NCBI GenBank assembly: GCA_002494205.1
Contig: DLBE01000055.1
Location: 1 to 12,138, forward strand
Length of the DNA: 12,138 bases
Direction of reading: 5' to 3'
From: Caryophanales bacterium UBA7029
Lineage (GTDB): Bacteria > Bacillota_I > Bacilli_A > RFN20 > CAG-826
In this document: one piece after another, positions 1 to 6,919 of the stretch
Layout of the letters: each line of letters starts with the position of its first letter
Numbering within the stretch: position 1 is the stretch's first letter
Notes under the pieces: generated by a model
The model's database searches: none
What the model saw: the letters and a program-made list of their open reading frames with translations, nothing else
Told to the model about the DNA's origin: nothing
Translations under genes and position numbers: made by a program

Positions 1-1
1 A

Positions 2-418
2 TTTTCAGATGTTGCAAAAGATATTGAAGGTTTCACAAATAAATATGACTCAATGACAGGGGAACGTGGCATTTCTCTTTCTGGTGGTCAAAAACAAAGA
101 ATCGCTATCTCTAGAGCGTTTATTAAAGACGCTCCGATAATGATTCTTGATGACTCAGTTTCAGCAGTTGATATCGATACTGAAGAGAAAATTTTAGAAA
201 ATATTTCTAACTTAAGAAAAGGAAGAACAACAATCATCATTTCTTCCAGAGTTTCGACAGTTAGTAAACTAGATAAAATAGTGGTGCTTAATGATGGAAA
301 ATTAGAAGCTTTTGACACCCCTAAAAACTTAATGAAGATTTCGCCAACTTATAAAAAGATGGTTGAACTTCAAAAGCTTGAAGACGAAATAAAGGAGACC
401 GATTATGGAAGACACTAA
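2..418 (+). CDS. ABC exporter half-transporter, C-terminal part of the NBD (5' end outside window)
   Basis: The reading frame is open from the window edge, so this is the last 138 residues or so of an ABC transporter subunit. Visible in order are the signature LSGGQ (77-91), a Walker B ending L-D-D-S (149-157), a D-loop S-A-V-D, and an H-loop region reading I-S-S-R. Two catalytic positions are non-canonical. The Walker B glutamate is Asp (codon 152-154) and the switch histidine is Ser (245-247). Family knowledge: this pairing marks the degenerate-site half of heterodimeric exporters such as BmrCD, LmrCD and TM287/288. The next gene overlaps by 14 bp and has the complementary changes, so the two products probably form one inner-membrane exporter. 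Substrate is unknown; lipid, peptide or drug efflux are all possible. The transmembrane domain and Walker A lie upstream of the window. Confidence 0.93.
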   Translation, partial: FSDVAKDIEGFTNKYDSMTGERGISLSGGQKQRIAISRAFIKDAPIMILDDSVSAVDIDTEEKILENISNLRKGRTTIIISSRVSTVSKLDKIVVLNDGKLEAFDTPKNLMKISPTYKKMVELQKLEDEIKETDYGRH

Positions 419-2162
419 GTCTAAGTTAATTGGTGATGCTAAACTTCCTTTACGTGTTGTCTTAAAGCGTACTTTTAGGTACCTTAAACCACACAAGTTT
501 TTGGTTGCATTAGCATTAATGCTAATTGTTGTATCGGTTTCGCTTGATATTATCGTTCCTCTTATTTATAGAGACATTATCGATAACCTCAATTCAAATA
601 ACATTGTTTTGAAGTTTTTTGTTGGTGGTGTTTTAGTCTATTTCACTTGTTTCTTGATCTCGCAAGTTCTGAGATTTATTGAGACAAAAATACTTCAAAA
701 GATTGGAAATACCATTGTTTATGATATGAGAGTAGAAGTATTTAATCATATCGAAAAAATGTCATTAGACCAGTTTGAAGTTATGCCTGTTGGATCACTT
801 ACTACTAGAGTTTGTAACTATACTTCTCAACTTAGTGATTTGTATACAAATCAGTTATGTAATTTAATTAGAAATGCCTTAACTGTTGTGGGCGTTTATG
901 GAGTAATGATTTATATTTCTCCAATCCTTGCTTTAATAGTTTTCGGAATAGCTTGTATTGTAATTCTTTTCTCTTATTTCTTTAGAAAACGTATTGCTAG
1001 ATTAAATAGACTAGAAAAAGGTTATTTATCTGACTTAAATACAGTTATTTCAGAAGATTTATCCGGAATGAAAGTTATTCAATTATTTAATAAAGAAGAA
1101 TCCGCACGTGAGAACTTTAGGCAAAAGAATAAAAAGTACCGTGATAATAGATTTAAAATCATGTCAACATTTACGTTCCATAGACCGTTTATTTTCCTCG
1201 CTCAATATATTGGAACTGCACTTTTGTTCTTCTTATCTGCAAAACTTGCATTAACCGCTGGATCAGTCGTTGTTTTCGCCTGGTTCCTTGAGAAATTCTT
1301 CACTCCAATTCAAGAAATATCTGATCACTTATTGCATGTTGAAAGAGCAATAACCGCATCTGAAAGATTATTCAACTTAATGGATGTTCAACCAAAGGTT
1401 GTAGATAAAGAAGACGCTAAGGTTATATCGCATTTTAACGGCAAAATTGAATTTAGACATGTTTGGTTTAGCTACGATAACATTAACTGGGTTTTGAAAG
1501 ATGTTAGTTTTGTTGTTGAAAAAGGACAAACCTGCGCTTTTGTAGGCGCAACTGGGGCTGGTAAAACAACAATTTTCTCACTTTTAACAAAAGCTTATGT
1601 TCCTCAAAAAGGGCAAATTTTAGTTGATGATATTGATGTTAATGACATAAAAATTACCTCTTTAAGAGCAGCGATTGGACAAATGCTTCAAGATGTTTTC
1701 CTTTTCTCAGGAAGTGTTAAATCTAACATTACTTTATTTGATGAAAAATTTTCCGATGAAGAAATAAATGAAGCTTGTAAATATGTTAATGCTGACTATT
1801 TTATTGATAAACTTCCAAACAAATTTGATGAAAAAGTGGTGGAACGAGGCGAGAATATATCTCAAGGACAAAGACAATTATTGTCTTTTGCTCGTACAAT
1901 TTTACACAAACCACAGATTTTATTACTTGATGAAGCAACTGCTAATATCGACACTGAAACTGAAGCAATAATTCAAGATTCTCTTAATAAAATGTCATCT
2001 CTTGGAACTATGCTTGTAGTTGCTCATAGACTTTCAACTATTCAAAAAGCTGATAAGATTATTTGCTTACAAAAAGGTGAAGTAATTGAAAGTGGAACTC
2101 ATAACGAACTTTTGAAAAATAAAAACTATTATTACAAGTTATATCAATTGCAATTTAAATAG
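405..2162 (+). CDS. ABC exporter half-transporter, consensus-Walker subunit (BmrD/LmrD-like)
   Basis: A full-length 585-residue half-transporter: an exporter transmembrane domain with about six helices (roughly residues 31-55, 69-92, 153-171, 173-193, 257-279, 283-303), then an ATPase domain. NBD motifs are Walker A GATGAGKT (381-388), a Q-loop near G-Q-M-L-Q-D, signature ISQGQ (485-489) in place of LSGGQ, Walker B L-L-L-D-E with catalytic Glu510, and switch His541. The degenerate signature here faces the degenerate Walker B of the upstream subunit, leaving one consensus site made of this Walker A/B and the partner's LSGGQ. That is the known architecture of asymmetric heterodimeric exporters. 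The start is set by AAAGGAG at 391-397, 7 bp before the ATG, inside the end of the preceding gene; the 14-bp overlap suggests coupled translation. No clear terminator follows. Substrate cannot be read from sequence. Confidence 0.95.
   Translation: MEDTKSKLIGDAKLPLRVVLKRTFRYLKPHKFLVALALMLIVVSVSLDIIVPLIYRDIIDNLNSNNIVLKFFVGGVLVYFTCFLISQVLRFIETKILQKIGNTIVYDMRVEVFNHIEKMSLDQFEVMPVGSLTTRVCNYTSQLSDLYTNQLCNLIRNALTVVGVYGVMIYISPILALIVFGIACIVILFSYFFRKRIARLNRLEKGYLSDLNTVISEDLSGMKVIQLFNKEESARENFRQKNKKYRDNRFKIMSTFTFHRPFIFLAQYIGTALLFFLSAKLALTAGSVVVFAWFLEKFFTPIQEISDHLLHVERAITASERLFNLMDVQPKVVDKEDAKVISHFNGKIEFRHVWFSYDNINWVLKDVSFVVEKGQTCAFVGATGAGKTTIFSLLTKAYVPQKGQILVDDIDVNDIKITSLRAAIGQMLQDVFLFSGSVKSNITLFDEKFSDEEINEACKYVNADYFIDKLPNKFDEKVVERGENISQGQRQLLSFARTILHKPQILLLDEATANIDTETEAIIQDSLNKMSSLGTMLVVAHRLSTIQKADKIICLQKGEVIESGTHNELLKNKNYYYKLYQLQFK
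509..526 (+). repeat. 18-bp perfect palindrome inside the ABC exporter gene
   Basis: ATTAGCATTAATGCTAAT is identical to its reverse complement. It encodes the end of the first transmembrane helix (A-L-A-L-M-L-I), about 100 bp into the gene. Chance is a fair explanation, although a perfect 18-mer is uncommon at this window size. Confidence 0.55.
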
Positions 2163-2177
2163 TTTGTTTCTGTTTTG

Positions 2178-2205
2178 TTGTAATTTTTAGAGATTATTAT
2201 ATAAT
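2178..2205 (+). promoter_or_regulatory. Predicted sigma-A promoter for the membrane-protein gene
   Basis: TTGTAA (2178-2183), a 16-bp spacer and a perfect TATAAT (2200-2205). Transcription would start near 2212, giving a leader of about 20 nt that contains AAAGGA (2220-2225), 8 bp before the ATG at 2234. The same -35 hexamer occurs upstream of rpsO. Confidence 0.7.
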
Positions 2206-2233
2206 GGAAGCATACAAATAAAGGAATTTTGTT

Positions 2234-2734
2234 ATGTTTAGACAAATTATCAAAAAACTTAATGATTTTAGATTTACATCAATACTCGCGACCATTATTT
2301 CTGGTGTCGCAGGTTTATATGCATTAGGTTCATTATTTTTGTACCACTTTGCTGGTCCATTAGAAGAACCAAAACATCTTATTAGACATGTTGGTTTTAA
2401 TGATAGACCTTATTTAGGAATGGTGTTATTCTTTGGCATTTTAGTGACATTAATTTGCGCAATTATTGTTGTCTATATGTCAGTTCCTTACATTAAAAAT
2501 AAGGAAAAACTTACCCCACGTAAAAGCACAATTTTAACTGGCTTTATTGGTGCTCCATTTGAACTATTGACAATCATTTTAATGATTGTATTAGCAGTTT
2601 CAGAGCATCCACAAACAGCTGTTGGAATTTGGATTACATTCCCAATTGGACTTCTCTCAATGTGTGGAACAGCCTTGTATTTAATTCCATATTTAAAATG
2701 TGATTTCTTCATGCCAGAGATCAAAAGAGATTAA
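2234..2734 (+). CDS. Four-helix membrane protein of unknown function
   Basis: I do not recognise this 166-residue protein. It starts with a short basic segment (M-F-R-Q-I-I-K-K), followed by four hydrophobic segments at about residues 17-38, 61-85, 99-122 and 129-153, and a charged tail ending K-R-D. The loop between helices 1 and 2 (about residues 41-60) is polar and has two His, two Arg and several acidic residues. The loop between helices 2 and 3 is basic (K-N-K-E-K-L-T-P-R-K), which by the positive-inside rule would place it and both termini in the cytoplasm. No catalytic motif is evident. It has its own promoter, an AAAGGA ribosome site and a terminator, so it is probably monocistronic. 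It sits between an ABC exporter and rpsO without an obvious functional link. Confidence 0.85.
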   Translation: MFRQIIKKLNDFRFTSILATIISGVAGLYALGSLFLYHFAGPLEEPKHLIRHVGFNDRPYLGMVLFFGILVTLICAIIVVYMSVPYIKNKEKLTPRKSTILTGFIGAPFELLTIILMIVLAVSEHPQTAVGIWITFPIGLLSMCGTALYLIPYLKCDFFMPEIKRD

Positions 2735-2746
2735 TTGAAGAATTAT

Positions 2747-2770
2747 GCCCTCCTCGGTGAGGGCTTTTTA
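2747..2770 (+). terminator. Rho-independent terminator of the membrane-protein gene
   Basis: GCCCTC (2747-2752) pairs with GAGGGC (2759-2764) across a 6-nt loop and is followed by TTTTTA. The stem is GC-rich in an AT-rich setting and begins 12 bp after the stop codon. Confidence 0.88.
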
Positions 2771-2786
2771 TTGTTTAATTTTGTTA

Positions 2787-2815
2787 TTGTAAATGATTTT
2801 CTAAATCATTATAAT
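2787..2815 (+). promoter_or_regulatory. Predicted sigma-A promoter of rpsO
   Basis: TTGTAA (2787-2792), a 17-bp spacer and TATAAT (2810-2815): the best-matching promoter in the window. Predicted start is near 2822, giving a leader of about 75 nt, long for this compact genome. Confidence 0.78.
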
Positions 2816-2821
2816 ATTCTC

Positions 2822-2897
2822 GCAACTTATTCTAAGTTTAACGAGCACTCCGACGTTAGACCTGGATTAAGCGAAGAACTATTTAGGAGGGATAAAA
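2822..2897 (+). promoter_or_regulatory. rpsO 5' leader with hairpins and possible pseudoknot over the ribosome binding site
   Basis: GTTTAACG (2836-2843) can pair with CGTTAGAC (2854-2861) to make 8 bp including one G-U, closing a 10-nt loop. That loop holds CTCC (2848-2851), complementary to GGAG (2886-2889) within the strong Shine-Dalgarno AGGAGGG (2885-2891), 6 bp before the ATG. A competing hairpin, AACTTA-TTC-TAAGTT (2824-2838), overlaps the first stem's 5' strand, so the two are mutually exclusive. Known for the family: S15 represses its own translation through leader structures in E. coli (pseudoknot) and Geobacillus (junction mimicking 16S rRNA). That this leader works likewise is inference from base pairing found by eye. 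Confidence 0.5.
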
Positions 2898-3164
2898 ATG
2901 TTATCCAAAGAAAGAACTGCTGAAATCGTTAAGAAGTATGGCAAGAACGAAAAAGACACAGGCTCTGCCCAAGTTCAAATCGCTCTTCTTACTGCACAAA
3001 TCAACGATTTAACAGAACACCTCAAGCACAACAAAAAAGATGCTTCTGGTAGACGTGGATTATTCATTTTAGTTGGTCAACGTAGAGCTCTTCTTAACTA
3101 TCTTAACAAGAAGGATAGAGATGCTTACGTTAAACTCTTATCTGAATTAAAGATCCGCAAATAA
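2898..3164 (+). CDS. rpsO: 30S ribosomal protein S15
   Basis: An 88-residue protein of standard S15 length and full-length similarity. It has the diagnostic D-T-G-S-A-Q-V-Q-I-A-L-L-T (residues 20-32) and R-R-G-L-F-I-L-V-G-Q-R-R (52-63). S15 is a primary binder of the 16S rRNA central domain and nucleates platform assembly of the small subunit. The start is fixed by AGGAGGG, 6 bp upstream. One oddity: the usual D-H-H-S-R-R-G-L contact motif reads D-A-S-G-R-R-G-L, so the conserved Ser51 is Gly while His41 and Asp48 remain. The gene has its own promoter and a strong terminator before pnp, so the rpsO-pnp pairing keeps its common bacterial order but appears split into separate transcription units. 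Confidence 0.98.
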   Translation: MLSKERTAEIVKKYGKNEKDTGSAQVQIALLTAQINDLTEHLKHNKKDASGRRGLFILVGQRRALLNYLNKKDRDAYVKLLSELKIRK

Positions 3165-3185
3165 GTGTAGTTAACTTATAAAGAT

Positions 3186-3216
3186 GGACCATTACTTTGT
3201 AATGGTCCTTTCTTTT
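3186..3216 (+). terminator. Strong rho-independent terminator after rpsO
   Basis: GGACCATTAC (3186-3195) pairs perfectly with GTAATGGTCC (3199-3208) across a TTT loop, followed by a T-rich tract (TTTCTTTT). The 10-bp stem is the strongest terminator in the window and lies 22 bp after the rpsO stop. Confidence 0.93.
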
Positions 3217-3232
3217 ATCTTTAAAAGTGTTA

Positions 3233-3260
3233 TTACCTTTGTATCATTTTATGATAAAAT
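3233..3260 (+). promoter_or_regulatory. Predicted extended -10 promoter of the pnp operon
   Basis: TAAAAT (3255-3260) preceded by TGA (3252-3254) gives an extended -10 element, which compensates for a weak -35 (TTACCT, 3233-3238; 16-bp spacer). It follows the rpsO terminator directly and is the only plausible promoter seen for pnp and the four genes after it. Confidence 0.6.
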
Positions 3261-3293
3261 ACTAATAGTTTTTTAAAGGAGAAAAATAACATA

Positions 3294-5453
3294 ATGAAAA
3301 AAGTATTCGAATTAGAGTTCGAAGGCCGCAAGATTGTTGTTGAAGCTGGTGAAATAGCCAAGCAAACTCGCGGTGCAGTTTTGGTACGTTATGGTGACAC
3401 TGTTGTTTTAAGTAATGTCACAATGTCAAAACATACTGTTGACTGGGATTTCTTCCCACTTTCAGTAGAGTACCAAGAAAGAATGTACGCTGCAGGAAAA
3501 ATTCCTGGCGGATTCTTAAGACGTGAATCTCGTCCAAGTTCTCATGCAATTCTTGCATCTAGAATTACTGACAGAACTATGCGTCCACTTTTCCCTGAAG
3601 GATTCCGTAATGAAGTTCAAGTTGTCTCTCAAGTTATGGCAGCTGATTACGACAATTCTCCAGAAATTACTGCAATGTTAGGTTCATCACTTTGTGTATG
3701 TATCTCAGATGTTCCATTTAATGGACCTATTGCAGGTGTCTATGTTGGTAGAGTTGATGGAAAATTCGTTATTAACCCAACAGTAGAACAAAAAGCAAAA
3801 TCAGATATCGATCTTTGTGTCGCTGGTACTGAAGAAGCCATTAACATGGTTGAAGCTGGTGCCGCTGAAGTTAGCGAAGAAGATATGTTAGATGCTTTAA
3901 TGTTTGGTCACGAAGCAGTTAAGAAACTCTGTCGTTTCCAAAAGGAAATTATCAAAAAGATTGGTGTTGAAAAGAACAAAGACATTCAATTTAAGGTGAT
4001 TCCAGAAGATTTACGTGCAGAAGTTGTCGCAAAAGTTGACAAGAAACTTCGTAAAGCTGTTTCAACAAAAGACAAACTCGAAAGAGAAGAAAAGATTGAA
4101 GCAATCGAAAAAGAGACTGAAGAAGCATACGCAGCTGAAGGTGCAGATGCTAAAAAAGTCCAACAAGTTCACGAAATTCAAGAAGACATCGTTCACCAAG
4201 AAGTTCGTAGACTTATCGCAGAAGACAAAATTAGACCAGATGGTCGTAAAATTGATGAAATCCGTCCACTCGATGCCCAAGTTGATATCTTAGGTAGAAG
4301 AGTTCATGGCTCTGCCATGTTCACTCGTGGACAAACTCAAGTTATCTCAACTACAACTTTAGGTCCTTTAAGCGACAAACAAGTTTTAGATGATTTAACT
4401 GCTGAAACCGAAAAACGTTTCATGCATCACTATAACTTCCCACAATGGTGTGTTGGTGGTACAGGAAAAATCGGTGTTCTTGCACGTAGAGAAATCGGAC
4501 ATGGTGCTTTAGGCGAAAGAGCTTTAAGCTATGTCATACCAAGCGAAGAAGAATTCCCATACACAATTCGTGTTGTTAGTGAAGTTGTTGAATCAAACGG
4601 TTCATCTTCACAAGCATCAATTTGTGCTGGATGTATGTCCCTTATGGCAGCTGGTGTTCCTATTAAAAGAATGGTCAGTGGTATTGCCATGGGTTTAATC
4701 TCAACTGGTGATTTAAATGATCACCCTTACCAAATCTTAACCGATATTCAAGGTCTTGAAGACCACTTCGGTGATATGGACTTTAAGGTTGCAGGTACCG
4801 AAAAAGGTATTACTGCTCTTCAAATGGATATCAAAATTGCTGGTGTTACCCGTGAAGTTCTTGCAAAAGCATTAGCTCAAGCCGGTAAAGCAAGAAAAGA
4901 AATCCGTGAAGTTATGGCTAAAGCCATTAAAGAACCTAGACCAGATGTTGCTGAATTCGCACCAAAACTCGACAAGATGCTTATCCCAGTTGATAAGATT
5001 AGAGATGTTATTGGTACAGGTGGAAAAGTTATTAACGAAATTATCGCTAATTGCGATAATGTCCAAATCGATATCGATGATGATGGACATGTCGTTATTT
5101 ATCATATGAACCGCGAAATGATCAATAAAGCTAAAGAAATGATTGAAAATATCGTTCGTGAAGCAAAAGTTGGTGAAGTTTACGAAGGCGAAGTTACCCG
5201 TGTTGAAGATTACGGAGCATTCGTTAAATTATTCGGTAATTGCGAAGGTTTATGCCACGTTTCTAGACTTGACTGGGGTTATGTTGCAAAAGCAAGTGAC
5301 AAAGTCAAAGTTGGAGATGTGTTAAAAGTTCGCGTCTGCGAAATCGATGACCATGGCAAAGTTAAAGTCTCTCACAGAGAATTTATCGAAAAACCAGCTG
5401 GCTATGTTGAAAAACCAGTTGAGAAAAAAGGCCACAAAGGTCATAGAAAATAA
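3294..5453 (+). CDS. pnp: Polyribonucleotide nucleotidyltransferase (PNPase)
   Basis: A 719-residue protein covering all PNPase domains. PNPase degrades RNA 3'-5' by phosphorolysis and is a core RNA-turnover enzyme in Bacillota. The first RNase PH-like domain starts at the N-terminus with R-T-M-R-P-L-F-P. The helical linker is about residues 230-320. The second, catalytic RNase PH domain contains H-G-A-L-G-E-R-A and the acidic L-E-D-H-F-G-D-M-D-F-K cluster (Asp494, Asp496). A KH domain follows with G-T-G-G at 574-577, then an S1 domain from about 627 (Y-G-A-F-V) and a short Lys/His-rich tail. The Shine-Dalgarno AAAGGAG (3275-3281) lies 12 bp before the ATG, somewhat far. No terminator separates it from the next gene 23 bp on, so it probably heads a five-gene operon. 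Slightly longer than the roughly 700 residues usual in the family. Confidence 0.98.
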   Translation: MKKVFELEFEGRKIVVEAGEIAKQTRGAVLVRYGDTVVLSNVTMSKHTVDWDFFPLSVEYQERMYAAGKIPGGFLRRESRPSSHAILASRITDRTMRPLFPEGFRNEVQVVSQVMAADYDNSPEITAMLGSSLCVCISDVPFNGPIAGVYVGRVDGKFVINPTVEQKAKSDIDLCVAGTEEAINMVEAGAAEVSEEDMLDALMFGHEAVKKLCRFQKEIIKKIGVEKNKDIQFKVIPEDLRAEVVAKVDKKLRKAVSTKDKLEREEKIEAIEKETEEAYAAEGADAKKVQQVHEIQEDIVHQEVRRLIAEDKIRPDGRKIDEIRPLDAQVDILGRRVHGSAMFTRGQTQVISTTTLGPLSDKQVLDDLTAETEKRFMHHYNFPQWCVGGTGKIGVLARREIGHGALGERALSYVIPSEEEFPYTIRVVSEVVESNGSSSQASICAGCMSLMAAGVPIKRMVSGIAMGLISTGDLNDHPYQILTDIQGLEDHFGDMDFKVAGTEKGITALQMDIKIAGVTREVLAKALAQAGKARKEIREVMAKAIKEPRPDVAEFAPKLDKMLIPVDKIRDVIGTGGKVINEIIANCDNVQIDIDDDGHVVIYHMNREMINKAKEMIENIVREAKVGEVYEGEVTRVEDYGAFVKLFGNCEGLCHVSRLDWGYVAKASDKVKVGDVLKVRVCEIDDHGKVKVSHREFIEKPAGYVEKPVEKKGHKGHRK

Positions 5454-5476
5454 AATTTAAATAAGGATTATTTATT

Positions 5477-6919
5477 ATGTTTGATGTTATCGTAGTTGGT
5501 GCAGGCATTGTAGGCTCGCTCATTGCGAGGAAACTTTCAAGCTACCAATTATCGGTAGCAGTCTTAGAAAAAGAACCAGATGTTGGTAACGTAGTGACAA
5601 TGGCAAATAGTGCCATTGTTCACTCCGGTTATGATCCTGTTCCAGGAACTTTAAAAGCAAAATTAAATGTTTTGGGAAACAAAATGATGGACAAGCTCTT
5701 AGAAGAACTTGACGTCGAAATGGAACGCATCGGTTCTTTAACTGTCGCTTTATATGATGAACAACTTCCAATGCTTGAGAAGCTTGCTCAAAGAAGCGCA
5801 GAAAATGGTGTTGAAGTAAAAATACTTAACGCCGAAGAAACTTTAAAACTCGAACCACATTTAAATCCACAAGTGAAGGGTTCACTTTTTGCGCCTACCG
5901 CAGGCATAGTGAACCCTTTCACCTTTGCTGTTCATGCTATGGAAAACGCTGTCGATAATGGCGTTAAGCTTTTTCTTAATGAAAAAGTTGTTGATATTAA
6001 AAAAGAAAACGATTTCTATAACATTGTTTGTGAGTCAGGAAATTCATACCAAACAAAAATTGTTATTAATGCTGCTGGTATTTATAGTGATGAAATTCAT
6101 AAGATGGTCGAACCAATTGACTATTATTTAACCCCACGTAAAGGTGAATATTTCATTTTAGATCACTATAGTGATGATTTGGTTAAACACACAATTTTTC
6201 CTCTTCCAAGTGAAAAAGGAAAAGGAATTCTTGTCACGCCAAGCATTGGTGGAACTTATTTAATCGGACCTTCAGCAGAAGCAATGCCATCTAAAGATGA
6301 TGTTTCCACTGATAAACCAACATTAGATGAAATTAGAAGACAAGCTCTCGAAATGGTTCCTTCTATTCCATTTAATCAAGTTATTAGAACATTCGCTGGT
6401 ACTAGACCAACCCCAAGCACACACGATTTTATAATTGGCTTTGCCAAAAAAGATAATCACTTTATTAATCTTTCGGGTATTGAATCTCCAGGCTTAGTTT
6501 CTTCTCCTGCCATTGCAGAATATGTTATTAATGAATTTTTAGCTAAAGTAATTGAATTAAAGACAAATCCTAACTTTAATCCTTACGTTAAAAAACGTCC
6601 AAATTTAGCGAAAATGTCATTTGAAGAACGCAAAGCGTTCATTAAACAAAATCCTACTTATGGTGAGATTATTTGTAACTGCGAAAAAATTAGTTTAGGC
6701 GAAATACTTTTTGAAATGAACACAAGTGTTCCACCAACAACAATAAAAGCTGTTAAAAAACGAACTAGAGCAGGATTTGGTAAGTGCCAAGGTGGTTTCT
6801 GTCAACCTCTTGTTACTACTCTAATTGCCAAGAAATTTAATATCCCTTTAAATAAGGTTTTATTCCAAAAGAAAGATTCATACGTTGTTCGTTATGAAGT
6901 GAAAGGAGACGCAAAATGA
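5477..6919 (+). CDS. FAD-dependent oxidoreductase with C-terminal BFD [2Fe-2S] domain (GlpA/LhgO group)
   Basis: A 480-residue member of the DAO-type flavoenzymes. Residues 1-31 form the dinucleotide-binding fold (V-G-A-G-I-V-G, ending E-K). N-S-A-I-V-H-S-G-Y (44-52) is the flavin/substrate region typical of L-2-hydroxyglutarate and glycerol-3-phosphate dehydrogenases. The C-terminal BFD-like domain has Cys400, Cys402, Cys437 and Cys442 (CxC...Cx4C), predicted to ligate a [2Fe-2S] cluster. With the next two genes it matches a known three-gene module annotated in anaerobic Bacillota and Thermotoga as an alternative anaerobic glycerol-3-phosphate dehydrogenase. That substrate is an inference; another 2-hydroxyacid or polyol phosphate is possible. 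The Shine-Dalgarno AAGGA (5463-5467) is 9 bp before the ATG. The stop is TGA followed directly by TAA, overlapping the next start by 4 bp. The coding sequence contains two unusually strong inverted repeats. Confidence 0.93.
   Translation: MFDVIVVGAGIVGSLIARKLSSYQLSVAVLEKEPDVGNVVTMANSAIVHSGYDPVPGTLKAKLNVLGNKMMDKLLEELDVEMERIGSLTVALYDEQLPMLEKLAQRSAENGVEVKILNAEETLKLEPHLNPQVKGSLFAPTAGIVNPFTFAVHAMENAVDNGVKLFLNEKVVDIKKENDFYNIVCESGNSYQTKIVINAAGIYSDEIHKMVEPIDYYLTPRKGEYFILDHYSDDLVKHTIFPLPSEKGKGILVTPSIGGTYLIGPSAEAMPSKDDVSTDKPTLDEIRRQALEMVPSIPFNQVIRTFAGTRPTPSTHDFIIGFAKKDNHFINLSGIESPGLVSSPAIAEYVINEFLAKVIELKTNPNFNPYVKKRPNLAKMSFEERKAFIKQNPTYGEIICNCEKISLGEILFEMNTSVPPTTIKAVKKRTRAGFGKCQGGFCQPLVTTLIAKKFNIPLNKVLFQKKDSYVVRYEVKGDAK
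5594..5623 (+). repeat. Intragenic inverted repeat 1 in the FAD oxidoreductase gene
   Basis: ACAATGGCA (5597-5605) and TGCCATTGT (5611-5619) form a perfect 9-bp stem with a 5-nt loop. GTG (5594-5596) and CAC (5621-5623) extend it past one bulged T. It encodes the conserved M-A-N-S-A-I-V-H segment, so part of the symmetry may simply follow from protein sequence. Confidence 0.6.
5873..5922 (+). repeat. Intragenic inverted repeat 2 in the FAD oxidoreductase gene
   Basis: AAGGGTTCACT (5876-5886) and AGTGAACCCTT (5908-5918) make a perfect 11-bp stem, extended by GTG (5873-5875) with CAC (5920-5922) past one bulged T. The 21-nt loop holds a small inner stem, GCCT (5893-5896) with AGGC (5902-5905). 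No T-tract follows, so it is not a standard terminator. Confidence 0.65.

Noticed and set aside
2735..2923. 62-codon open frame after the membrane-protein gene
   Set aside because: It runs through the terminator, the rpsO promoter and leader, and into rpsO in another frame; it has no ribosome binding site.
5076..5087. 12-bp palindrome ATCGATATCGAT in pnp
   Set aside because: It arises from the Ile-Asp-Ile-Asp codon run and is short enough to be chance.
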